DNA of 5,607 bases from Anaerolineae bacterium (GTDB lineage: Bacteria > Chloroflexota > Anaerolineae > Anaerolineales > Anaerolineaceae), in NCBI GenBank assembly GCA_016213455.1, contig JACRAG010000568.1, forward strand, positions 1 to 5,607, read 5' to 3'. The first letter of the stretch is position 1; every line of letters starts with the position of its first letter. A program made the position numbers and the translations under genes. Below are positions 1 through 5,607 of this stretch, one piece after another. The notes under the pieces are model-generated. The model did not search any database. It saw only the letters and a list, made by a program, of their open reading frames with translations, and was not told the origin of the DNA.

Positions 1-332
1 ATGGAGCAATCTGCGCGCGCCTTTTCCCTGCGGTGGTTCGCCAGAACTGGTTGGCTGCGCAGCATAACCGATGTACGGCGGAGATCAAAATGAAAATGCA
101 AGAAGCAGCCCACCTGTTGACCGGTCAGGCTGATGCTGATGGACTGCTTCTCGCGGAATTTTTAAACCAATTCATTGACAGCCTGGATATTCCCAGATTG
201 CGCGACTGGGGGTTGGAACCTCAACACTTCGATCTCATCGCAACGCAATCCGCGAGTGCGAGCAGCATGAAATCCAACCCGGTGACGCTTGAACAATCAG
301 AACTCCTGGCAATATTGGCTGAGGCTCATTGA
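1..332 (+). CDS. Iron-containing alcohol dehydrogenase, C-terminal fragment (5' end outside window)
   Basis: This is the last 109 codons of a group III (Fe-type) alcohol dehydrogenase, which interconverts alcohols and aldehydes with NAD(P)H at a divalent metal. The frame is open from base 3 to the TGA at 330-332, so the gene begins upstream. The first residues, GAICARLFP, match the family segment just after a metal-binding histidine (HG.xCAxLLP). The two bases before that codon are AT, compatible with the expected His codon CAT. The rest is the all-helical C-terminal domain, and its ending (IPRLRDWGL, then SSMKSNPVTL and ELLAIL) is the characteristic family tail, with the NP turn followed by a last helix. 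The catalytic and cofactor domains are missing, so substrate and subfamily cannot be told. The protein ends normally, 7 bp into the convergent ABC-F gene. Confidence 0.86.
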   Translation, partial: GAICARLFPAVVRQNWLAAQHNRCTAEIKMKMQEAAHLLTGQADADGLLLAEFLNQFIDSLDIPRLRDWGLEPQHFDLIATQSASASSMKSNPVTLEQSELLAILAEAH

Positions 333-1963
333 ATCACTTGAATTTTGGAGCCGGTGATCTCCCAGATGTGGGATGCATAGGACTGGATGAAGTAGCGGTC
401 GTGAACAACCGCCAGAACCGTGCCTTCATAGTCGGATAGGGCTTGTTCAAAGCGCACTCTTGCAGGAATATCCAGATGGTTGATCGGCTCATCGAGGATG
501 AGAAAGTTGCACCCTTGTGCCACCAGACAAGCCAGCATCAACCTTGCGCGTTCACCAAAGGACATGCTTCGAACAGGGGTGAAGACATCATCGCCTTTGA
601 TCAGGAATTTTGAGAGGAAAGATCGCACTTCGGTTTCGGATTGCGCCATCCATTTCAACAACGTCGTCAGCGGGGTGTCATCTGGTTCCAGGATTTCCTG
701 CTCCTGTGCCATATAACCCAGCTTGACATTACTGCCAATCCGAAAACTGCCTGCAAGAGGAGGGATCTGGCCTATGATGGTTTTGAGAAGGGAGCTTTTA
801 CCGGCGCCATTCGCGCCAATCAAGGCAACGCGTTGATTGGCCTTCAAAGTGATCGATACTTTTTCCAGCAATGGGTGAAGCGGGTCATACCCCACAACCA
901 GGTTTTCGAGTACCATCACATCCCTGGCTGATTCGGCAATGCCATCAAATTCGATCTTCATCTGCCAGGTCTGGCGGGGTTTGTCTATATGGTCTTCTGT
1001 GAGGAGCTTTTCTATACGACGCTCAATGTGCTTGGCCCGACCGATGGTCTCCATGCCCCGATTCGCGAAAAAGCCTTTGGCAAACTTATCTCCTGAATCT
1101 GCTTTTCCACCTTTACGGAACTGAGCCAGACCCCTTACATGCGCGGCGGCTTCTTTGAGCCGTGAAATTTCGACCTGCTGGTCGGAATAGGACTGCCATT
1201 GTTTGTCCAGTTCTGCCTGCTTCTGCTCCAGATAGTCAGAATAGTTTCCCTCATACAGTCGGACTTTCTTCGTTTGGGGATCAACCTCCAGAATGTTGGT
1301 ACAGGAATTGTCCAGGAACGCCCGGTCGTGCGAAACGATCAATGCCGCGCCGCGATAATCCGATAGCCACTGCTCCAACCATTTCAACATGTCGATATCC
1401 AAGTGGTTGGTCGGTTCATCCAGGAGCAGCAACTGCGGGTTGGAGAGAAGGATGCCGGCGAGCGCGAGGCGTGTCTTTTGACCTCCACTCAGATGCCGTA
1501 CTGGCGTATCCAGGTCGAAAAGGCCCAATCCGAGCGCATCGAGAACGGCAGGAGGATGGACTGAAACCGACGCGAGGATATTCATCTGCGCAAGCATGCT
1601 TTCGTATGCTTCAATCAACTCGACGTCTTCGTGGTTTGTGGAAATCTGCCCGGCAAGTTGTTCGAGTTGGGCGGCTAATTTTTCAATATCACCAATTTTG
1701 TGGTCCAGGTAGCTTTGAATCGTTTCACTTTCATCAACGACCAAACCCTGAGGGAGGTAGCCTATTCGTAAATCAGATGGAAAAGAGCGAACGCTTCCAC
1801 TATCCGCAGATTCCGCTCCGCTGATGATGCGCAACAAGGTTGTTTTTCCGCAACCATTGGGTCCAATCAATCCGATGCGCTCGCCCTGGTTGACCGTAAA
1901 ATTCACATTGCTTAAAAGGGATTTGGTCCCGTAATTTTTTGTAAGATTTGAAACGACAAGCAT
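326..1963 (-). CDS. ABC-F family ATPase, probable ribosome-protection / translation factor
   Basis: This is a 545-residue soluble protein with two ABC ATPase domains and no membrane segments, the architecture of ABC-F proteins, which bind the ribosomal E site rather than transporting. Domain 1 has Walker A GPNGCGKTT (34-42), signature LSGGQ (158-162), Walker B LLLLDEPTNHLD (178-189) and switch SHDR (211-214). A charged helical linker follows at about 235-330 and would be the P-site tRNA interaction motif that sets function or drug specificity. Domain 2 has Walker A GANGAGKSS (383-391), a variant signature SFGE (468-471), Walker B with DEPINHLD (491-498) and HDRYF (521-525). Both catalytic Glu residues are kept. 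I chose the ATG at 1963 because GAGG lies 5 nt before it; a GTG two codons upstream (1969) would sit inside that Shine-Dalgarno. The attenuator-like leader favours an antibiotic-resistance type over a housekeeping EttA or Uup type, but that is inference. Confidence 0.93.
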   Translation of the reverse strand: MLVVSNLTKNYGTKSLLSNVNFTVNQGERIGLIGPNGCGKTTLLRIISGAESADSGSVRSFPSDLRIGYLPQGLVVDESETIQSYLDHKIGDIEKLAAQLEQLAGQISTNHEDVELIEAYESMLAQMNILASVSVHPPAVLDALGLGLFDLDTPVRHLSGGQKTRLALAGILLSNPQLLLLDEPTNHLDIDMLKWLEQWLSDYRGAALIVSHDRAFLDNSCTNILEVDPQTKKVRLYEGNYSDYLEQKQAELDKQWQSYSDQQVEISRLKEAAAHVRGLAQFRKGGKADSGDKFAKGFFANRGMETIGRAKHIERRIEKLLTEDHIDKPRQTWQMKIEFDGIAESARDVMVLENLVVGYDPLHPLLEKVSITLKANQRVALIGANGAGKSSLLKTIIGQIPPLAGSFRIGSNVKLGYMAQEQEILEPDDTPLTTLLKWMAQSETEVRSFLSKFLIKGDDVFTPVRSMSFGERARLMLACLVAQGCNFLILDEPINHLDIPARVRFEQALSDYEGTVLAVVHDRYFIQSYASHIWEITGSKIQVIQ

Positions 1964-1975
1964 AATCACCTCACC

Positions 1976-2006
1976 AAAATGAAAACCGAGAGCTTGGCTC
2001 CCGGTT
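1976..2006 (-). terminator. Intrinsic terminator hairpin inside the ABC-F leader (attenuator)
   Basis: On the minus strand AACCGGGAGC (2006-1997) pairs with GCTCTCGGTT (1993-1984) around a CAA loop. This gives ten pairs, of which one is G-U. A U-rich tail follows: counting the last two stem bases it reads TTTTCATTTT (1985-1976). In the opposite direction the same bases give an A-C mismatch and are followed by A residues, so the element terminates only towards the ABC-F gene. It ends 12 nt before the ATG at 1963 and would stop transcription before the gene unless disrupted. That position makes it an attenuator rather than the end of another gene. Confidence 0.65.
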
Positions 2007-2036
2007 AAAATTTAAAAGAATCCGAAAAGTCAGCTC
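1990..2036 (-). promoter_or_regulatory. Candidate antiterminator hairpin competing with the leader terminator
   Basis: GAGCT (2036-2032) can pair with AGCTC (1994-1990). After a 3x3 internal loop, TTTTCGG (2028-2022) can pair with CCGGGAG (2004-1998; three of the seven pairs are G-U), closing a 17-nt loop. The 12-pair structure takes up most of the 5' arm and half of the 3' arm of the terminator, so the two folds exclude each other. It begins 12 nt after the leader-ORF stop codon, so a ribosome paused on that ORF would leave it free to form. I found no strong element that would block it in the uninduced state. Pairing was done by eye without energies. Confidence 0.4.
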
Positions 2037-2048
2037 AAAAAAAGGGGA

Positions 2049-2069
2049 TTAGTGATTGCTCGTGTGCAT
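2049..2069 (-). CDS. Leader peptide MHTSNH upstream of the ABC-F gene (uORF)
   Basis: This is a six-codon ORF, ATG CAC ACG AGC AAT CAC TAA, on the minus strand. It is preceded by AGGAG (2076-2080) with 6 nt spacing, a better ribosome site than most genes have. It lies between the TATAAT box and the hairpin terminator in the ABC-F leader. Short uORFs in this place sense drug-stalled ribosomes in attenuated ABC-F genes such as vmlR and lmo0919, and in erm leaders. The peptide itself matches no stalling motif I recognise (no IFVI or RLR). It could work simply by general slowing or by stalling at initiation or termination. The assignment rests on position and Shine-Dalgarno strength; expression is unproven. 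Confidence 0.6.
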   Translation of the reverse strand: MHTSNH

Positions 2070-2090
2070 CAAACGCTCCTTGCTAAGTAT

Positions 2091-2129
2091 TCCAATTATA
2101 CCTGTTTTCCTCTATACCTGCTCCAATTA
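2091..2129. repeat. Nested pairs of 8-bp direct repeats over the ABC-F promoter
   Basis: Plus-strand TCCAATTA occurs at 2091-2098 and 2122-2129, and TATACCTG at 2097-2104 and 2113-2120, all exact copies. The order is TCCAATTA, TATACCTG, an 8-bp gap, TATACCTG, one base, TCCAATTA. The inner repeat has a 16-bp period and the outer a 31-bp period, roughly 1.5 and 3 helical turns. The cluster covers the TATAAT box, so it could be an operator, or two tandem -10 elements produced by local duplication. No regulator gene is present in the window to pair with it. Confidence 0.45.
2095..2100 (-). promoter_or_regulatory. Probable -10 box of the ABC-F transcript
   Basis: Read on the minus strand this is a perfect TATAAT. 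Transcription would start near 2088, about 20 nt before the leader ORF and about 125 nt before the ABC-F start codon, which suits an attenuated leader. No good -35 box lies at 16-18 nt; the nearest match, TTGGAG at 2121-2126, has a 20-nt spacer. The promoter may therefore be weak or activator-dependent. A second similar box, TATAGA at 2111-2116, lies 16 bp upstream. Confidence 0.5.
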
Positions 2130-2221
2130 ATTCTGATGGATGCGATCAAATGAGCCAACGATATTTTTAACTGTCGAGGATTCATCCTGATCTTACAAAC
2201 AGGCACGCTGTATGTGACACT

Positions 2222-2246
2222 CGACCAATGGGTTGGTTATTTTTTG
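2222..2246 (+). terminator. Small hairpin with T-run upstream of the synthetase operon (weak terminator candidate)
   Basis: GACCAA (2223-2228) pairs with TTGGTT (2233-2238) around a TGGG loop, with the outermost pair G-U, and is followed by ATTTTTT. The stem is short and AT-rich. It would act only on a plus-strand transcript starting upstream within the intergenic region. Its 5' arm overlaps CTCGAC (2220-2225), which can instead pair with GTCGAG at 2173-2178, so a second switch is conceivable but weakly supported. Confidence 0.25.
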
Positions 2247-2272
2247 GTGTAGCTTTCGACTCTCATTCCTTG

Positions 2273-2278
2273 TATAAA
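2273..2278 (+). promoter_or_regulatory. Possible -10 box of the acyl-CoA synthetase operon
   Basis: TATAAA lies 29 bp before the start codon, with TG directly in front of it. Transcription would begin near 2285 and give a leader of about 23 nt. There is no convincing -35 box at the usual distance, so the call is tentative. Confidence 0.3.
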
Positions 2279-2307
2279 TTACGTATCCTGATTTATCGAG
2301 AGGGAAA

Positions 2308-4410
2308 ATGTCCAGTTTGACCCCGTTCTTCAACCCGAAAGGCGTGGCGATCATTGGGGCCTCATCCAATCCGAACAAATTGAGTTTCGGAATTTTCAGC
2401 AACCTGACACAATATGGTTATCAGGGAGGGATCTATCCGATCAATCCCAACGCCAAAGAAATCCTGGGATTGCAATGTTATCCTGACGTCGCCAGTATCC
2501 CCGGAGAAGTTGATCTGGCAGTATCGGTTGTTTCTGGGGGATTAACACCGGATATTCTGAAGGCTTGCGGCGAGCGGGGCATTCGTGCCGTGACCATTAT
2601 ATCCGGCGGATTTCGCGAGGTTGGCGAGGACGGCAAATCTCTGGAGCAGCGCTGTCTGGAGATCGCCCATCAGTATCACATGCGTTTGATTGGCCCAAAT
2701 TGCGTGGGAACGATGGATTTACATTCCGGTCTGAACACCACGTTTATTTATGGTGTGCCAGACAAAGGTGGAATCGGCTTCATCTCTCAATCCGGTGCAA
2801 TCTGCGGTGGTATTGTGGATTATGTGCGGAGTAAGCATGTGGGCTTTTCCAACTTTGCCAGCCTGGGTAATGAAGCGGATGTGACTGAAACCGACGTGAT
2901 TGAATACCTGGCAACCGATCCCAATACGCGTGTCATCACGGTCTATGCGGAAGGGATTCAGGATGGGCGGCGCTTTCTCGAAGTTGCGCGCCGGGTAAGC
3001 CGCACCAAACCAATCGTGTTATTGAAAGCCGGCAAAACCAATGCGGGCGCGAAAGCAGTTTCATCGCATACAGGTTCCATCGCTGGTTCCATGGCTGCCT
3101 ACCGGGCAGCATTCCATCAAGCGGGTGTGATTGAAGTTGCCAGTGTGGAAGAGCTCTTTGATGTGGCGCTGGCTTTGGATTTCCAACCCCGCCCTTCGGG
3201 CAACCGCACTGTGATTGTCACCAACTCCGGTGGACCGGCTGCGCTGGCAAGCGACAGCCTGGCAGAAAACGGGCTCGTTCTCGGAAGCTTGACGCCGGAA
3301 ACCCAACAGGCGATGAGAGCGCGTCTCAATCCAAGCGCTCAGGTGAGCAACCCGGTGGACATGCTGGGTGGCGCTGAACCAGGTGATTATCGAATGGCGC
3401 TGGAAATGGTGCTCGCGGATCCGCTGGTGGATGCGGTTGTGCCCATTCTGGTTCCGCAGGCGTTGATCAAACCGGAAGAAGTAGCCCATGCCGTTTTGGA
3501 TATTACCCGATCAACCAACAAGCCGGTTGTCACCTGCTTTATGGGAGACCGGGCGGTGGATGGAGCGCGTGAAATCCTCCATGCCGGGCGGGTACCCATG
3601 TTCACTTTCCCTGAGAGTGTCGGCCGGGCGCTGGGTGGATTATCGACTTATCAAAAGTGGTTGGAGAGAACACCCATTGATTGGCCAATGTCTGGACGGG
3701 GATTGAAGAAGGCTGTTCTTCCTGGCTTACAGCAGCATCTGGGTCAAGGCAGCCTGGGTGAAAAAGATACCCGGCCTGTGTTTGAGGCTTACGATATACC
3801 CATTGTGGAAGGCGGATTTGCCAAATCCGCGGATGAAGCCGCGCAAATCGCTGCCACGATCAACACTGCGGTGGTGATGAAGATCGTTTCGCCGGATATT
3901 CTCCATAAGAGCGACTCAGGTGGCATTCGCTTGAACCTGATCGGAGGAGAATCCGTACGGACTGCGTTCAAAGAAATGATGGAAAAGGTGCAGTCAACAC
4001 ATCCTGAGGCGCACCTAGAGGGTGTGATGATCGAGAAGATGGCCCCGAAAGGTGTGGAAGTGATTGTGGGCATGCGCCGCGATCCTAGTTTTGGCCCGCT
4101 GTTGATGTTTGGCCTGGGTGGAATTTACGTTGAGCTATACACTGATGTATCATTCCGGGTTGCTCCGGTCAGCGTTGACGAAGCCAGGGAGATGATCCTT
4201 GATACCAAGGCTGGTCGTTTGTTGACGGGGTTCCGAGGTGCGGCTGAAGCAGACCTGGACTCGGTGATCGATTGCATCCAGAAGATCAGCCGGCTGTCAT
4301 TGGATCATCCTGAAATCGAAGAAGTCGAAGTTAATCCACTGGTTGTCTATCCAAAGGGACAGGGCTCAGTGGCGTTGGACGGACGTGTGATCCTGGGAGG
4401 ACATGCATGA
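2308..4410 (+). CDS. ADP-forming acyl-CoA synthetase (acetate--CoA ligase family), fused alpha-beta
   Basis: This 700-residue cytosolic enzyme converts acyl-CoA, ADP and phosphate to free acid, CoA and ATP through a phosphohistidine. Order of domains: CoA-binding Rossmann domain (about 5-130, with VAIIGASSNPNK and GPNCVGTMD), succinyl-CoA-ligase-like domains (about 150-460, with FISQSGA), and an ATP-grasp domain (about 480-695). The phosphorylated His is His254 in SSHTGS. A second His in the ATP-grasp half, His533 in ILHKSD, matches the residue proposed to relay phosphate to ADP. FGPLLMFGLGG (595-605) and EVEVNPL (672-678) are typical nucleotide-site motifs. It is a single-chain alpha-beta fusion without the C-terminal acetyltransferase domain of PatZ/Pat proteins, so it is metabolic rather than a protein acetylase. 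The start has GAGAGGG 3 nt upstream. The stop overlaps iorA, which suggests aryl- or branched-acyl-CoA substrates; specificity is inferred from context only. Confidence 0.92.
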   Translation: MSSLTPFFNPKGVAIIGASSNPNKLSFGIFSNLTQYGYQGGIYPINPNAKEILGLQCYPDVASIPGEVDLAVSVVSGGLTPDILKACGERGIRAVTIISGGFREVGEDGKSLEQRCLEIAHQYHMRLIGPNCVGTMDLHSGLNTTFIYGVPDKGGIGFISQSGAICGGIVDYVRSKHVGFSNFASLGNEADVTETDVIEYLATDPNTRVITVYAEGIQDGRRFLEVARRVSRTKPIVLLKAGKTNAGAKAVSSHTGSIAGSMAAYRAAFHQAGVIEVASVEELFDVALALDFQPRPSGNRTVIVTNSGGPAALASDSLAENGLVLGSLTPETQQAMRARLNPSAQVSNPVDMLGGAEPGDYRMALEMVLADPLVDAVVPILVPQALIKPEEVAHAVLDITRSTNKPVVTCFMGDRAVDGAREILHAGRVPMFTFPESVGRALGGLSTYQKWLERTPIDWPMSGRGLKKAVLPGLQQHLGQGSLGEKDTRPVFEAYDIPIVEGGFAKSADEAAQIAATINTAVVMKIVSPDILHKSDSGGIRLNLIGGESVRTAFKEMMEKVQSTHPEAHLEGVMIEKMAPKGVEVIVGMRRDPSFGPLLMFGLGGIYVELYTDVSFRVAPVSVDEAREMILDTKAGRLLTGFRGAAEADLDSVIDCIQKISRLSLDHPEIEEVEVNPLVVYPKGQGSVALDGRVILGGHA
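4395..4400 (+). promoter_or_regulatory. Shine-Dalgarno of iorA inside the synthetase gene
   Basis: GGGAGG lies 6 nt before the ATG at 4407 and fixes that start. A nearer ATG at 4403 opens a frame of only eight codons and is too close to the site. The ATGA overlap of stop and start codons points to translational coupling, so the two proteins are probably made in fixed proportion. Confidence 0.75.
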
Positions 4411-5607
4411 AACGATTGTTATCCGGTAATGAAGCGGTTGCGCGTGGCGCCTGGGAAGCCGGCGCGTTTGTAGGTTCGGGTTACCCCGGTACACCCAGCA
4501 CAGAGATCATGGAGACCTTTGCCTTGTATCCTGGCGTGTACGCAGAATGGGCACCCAATGAGAAAGTGGGATTGGATGCTGCCATCGGAGCTGCCTATGC
4601 TGGAAAGCGTGCTTTTTCGACGATGAAGCATGTTGGGTTGAATGTGGCTGCTGACAGCTTATTCTACGCAGCCATGACCGGTATTGAAGCCGGGCTGGTT
4701 ATTGTCTCGGCGGATGACCCCTCCATGCACAGTTCGCAGAACGAGCAAGACAACCGCCAGTACGCTCGATTTTCACGCATCCCCTGCCTGGACCCTGCCG
4801 ACAGCCAGGAAAGCCACGATTTCATGATGCAGGCATTCTCGTTGAGTGAGCAGTTTGACACACCGGTGATGCTGCGCATGACGACGCGTGTCTGCCACAC
4901 CAGTGGACCGGTTGAAGTGGGTGAAATCCGCCAGCCGGGACCGGCACCGAAGAAGTACCCCCGAAATGTGTCCAAATATGTGATGATCCCGGCGAACGCG
5001 CGGAAACGCCACGGCATCATCGAACACCGGATCGCTGAATTATCAGCGTATGCAGAAACCTGCCCCTTCAACCGCATTGAGACGGGCAGCAAGAGCCTGG
5101 GCATCATTACTGGTGGTATTGCCTACCAATATGCGAAAGAAGTGTTCCCAGAGGCCAGCATCCTCAAGCTGGGCATGGTTTACCCGCTTCCACCTGAGTT
5201 GATCCGCAAATTTGCTGCGTCGGTGGAGCGCTTGATTGTGTTGGAGGAGCTGGACCCCTTTATCGAGGAACAGGTACGGGCAATCGGCGTCGAACTTTAT
5301 TCTCCCTCCCGCCAATACCCGGCGACCAAATCCATCTTCCCCATCGAAGGTGAATTGGATCCGCGCGTGGTGCGCCTTCATGCAGAGAAAGCTGGGCTGC
5401 TTCCCGCACGGGAACATAAAGCTGTGGAGCCGATGACGCTTGAACTACCGGTGCGCCCTCCCGTGTTATGCCCGGGCTGTCCGCACCGCGGCGCATTCTA
5501 TATCTTGCATAAACTGGGGCTGCCGGTGAACGGCGATATCGGCTGCTACACCCTGGGAGTCGCGCCACCCCTGACTACGATCGAGACCTGTGGTAGCATG
5601 GGCGCCA
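4407..5607 (+). CDS. iorA: Indolepyruvate:ferredoxin oxidoreductase alpha subunit (3' end outside window)
   Basis: The frame is open from the ATG at 4407 to the end of the window: 400 codons of a protein usually near 600. IorA with IorB oxidatively decarboxylates indolepyruvate and other aryl-pyruvates to aryl-acetyl-CoA, reducing ferredoxin. Visible features: N-terminal pyrimidine-binding domain with GYPGTPSTE (25-33) and the conserved NEK (51-53, Glu52 being the likely thiamine-activating residue); the IorA hallmark SSQNEQDNR; a middle domain ending with EELDPFIEEQ; then the start of the thiamine-diphosphate-binding domain with CPGCPHRGAF (355-364) and GDIGCYTLG (376-384). The rest of that domain and the C-terminal 4Fe-4S ferredoxin-like segment are cut off. 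The motif set separates it from pyruvate and 2-oxoglutarate ferredoxin oxidoreductases. iorB would be expected next. Substrate could be any aryl-pyruvate; the family name is conventional. Confidence 0.93.
   Translation, partial: MKRLLSGNEAVARGAWEAGAFVGSGYPGTPSTEIMETFALYPGVYAEWAPNEKVGLDAAIGAAYAGKRAFSTMKHVGLNVAADSLFYAAMTGIEAGLVIVSADDPSMHSSQNEQDNRQYARFSRIPCLDPADSQESHDFMMQAFSLSEQFDTPVMLRMTTRVCHTSGPVEVGEIRQPGPAPKKYPRNVSKYVMIPANARKRHGIIEHRIAELSAYAETCPFNRIETGSKSLGIITGGIAYQYAKEVFPEASILKLGMVYPLPPELIRKFAASVERLIVLEELDPFIEEQVRAIGVELYSPSRQYPATKSIFPIEGELDPRVVRLHAEKAGLLPAREHKAVEPMTLELPVRPPVLCPGCPHRGAFYILHKLGLPVNGDIGCYTLGVAPPLTTIETCGSMGA

Larger units (their letters stand above)
1964..2307. other. Divergent intergenic region, 344 bp, regulatory
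   Basis: This AT-rich gap separates the leftward ABC-F gene from the rightward acyl-CoA synthetase operon. Its left part, from about 2130 down to 1964, carries the probable promoter, leader ORF and attenuator of the ABC-F gene. Its right part, from about 2160 to 2307, carries the less clear control region of the operon: a small hairpin with a T-run, a TATAAA box and a Shine-Dalgarno. No tRNA, insertion sequence or known riboswitch class was recognised. A minus-strand ORF reaching from the synthetase gene into this region (2193-2402) has no recognisable family and is treated as chance. Confidence 0.8.

Noticed and set aside
1..93. An ATG at base 1 opening a 30-codon frame, and a GTG at 33 that could start a 99-residue protein.
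   Set aside because: The frame from base 3 carries family-conserved dehydrogenase sequence before the GTG, so that frame is the 3' end of a longer gene. The base-1 frame shows no family resemblance and has no visible upstream context.
464..562. Variant signature SFGE and DEPI in the second ATPase domain of the ABC-F protein as signs of an inactive site.
   Set aside because: The catalytic Glu, Walker A Lys and switch His are intact, and similar signature and DEPINHLD variants are, as I recall, common in one ABC-F clade.
1162..1824. A 220-codon plus-strand open frame opposite the ABC-F gene.
   Set aside because: It is antisense to conserved ATPase coding sequence, has no recognisable domain, and is rich in Arg, Pro and Ser as expected for a shadow frame.
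1964..1969. GTG at 1969 as the start of the ABC-F protein.
   Set aside because: It lies within the Shine-Dalgarno that serves the ATG at 1963, and family members start with a Met directly before the first strand, as the ATG gives.
2037..2043. A run of seven T on the minus strand right after the leader ORF, as a terminator.
   Set aside because: No stable stem precedes it; the best pairing with the AAGG before the uORF is four bases.
1994..2158. A perfect 7-base complement between minus-strand TTGGCTC (2158-2152) and GAGCCAA in the leader terminator (2000-1994), as an antiterminator.
   Set aside because: The upstream copy lies before the TATAAT box and would not be in the leader RNA if that promoter is right.
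2193..2402. A 69-codon minus-strand frame across the synthetase start.
   Set aside because: It overlaps the conserved CoA-binding N terminus on the opposite strand and has no clear ribosome site or family.
3061..3489. A 142-codon minus-strand open frame within the synthetase gene.
   Set aside because: It is complementary to conserved synthetase sequence, including the catalytic His region, and has no family resemblance.

Overview
This looks like a stretch of chromosome from an anaerobic, amino-acid-fermenting bacterium. The evidence is a ferredoxin-dependent 2-oxoacid oxidoreductase subunit, an ADP-forming acyl-CoA synthetase and an iron-type alcohol dehydrogenase together, plus bacterial Shine-Dalgarno sites and a consensus -10 box. 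Moderate GC and the flavour of the protein sequences would fit Chloroflexota (Anaerolineae-like), but that is an impression and no marker gene is present to prove it.

Layout. Bases 1-332 (+) are the C-terminal end of an iron-containing alcohol dehydrogenase. It converges on, and overlaps by 7 bp, a full-length ABC-F ATPase on the minus strand (326-1963). A 344-bp divergent intergenic region (1964-2307) follows. From 2308 rightward runs a plus-strand operon: a fused ADP-forming acyl-CoA synthetase (2308-4410), then, by an ATGA overlap, the alpha subunit of indolepyruvate:ferredoxin oxidoreductase (iorA, 4407 to beyond the window end).

How the genes work together. IorA (with IorB, expected outside the window) would oxidise aryl-pyruvates made from Trp, Phe or Tyr to aryl-acetyl-CoA and reduced ferredoxin. 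The ADP-forming synthetase would then turn the thioester into free aryl-acetate with ATP gain. Translational coupling of the two supports a dedicated energy-conserving module of the kind best known in Thermococcales archaea. The alcohol dehydrogenase may dispose of reductant, but no operon link to the module is visible.

The most interesting part is the leader of the ABC-F gene. Reading the minus strand there is a TATAAT box, a 6-codon upstream ORF with a strong Shine-Dalgarno (MHTSNH), a 10-bp hairpin plus U-rich tract ending 12 nt before the start codon, and a competing hairpin that would dismantle that terminator. This is the layout of ribosome-mediated attenuation known for antibiotic-resistance ABC-F genes, and suggests that this ABC-F protein is a ribosome-protection factor induced by a translation inhibitor.
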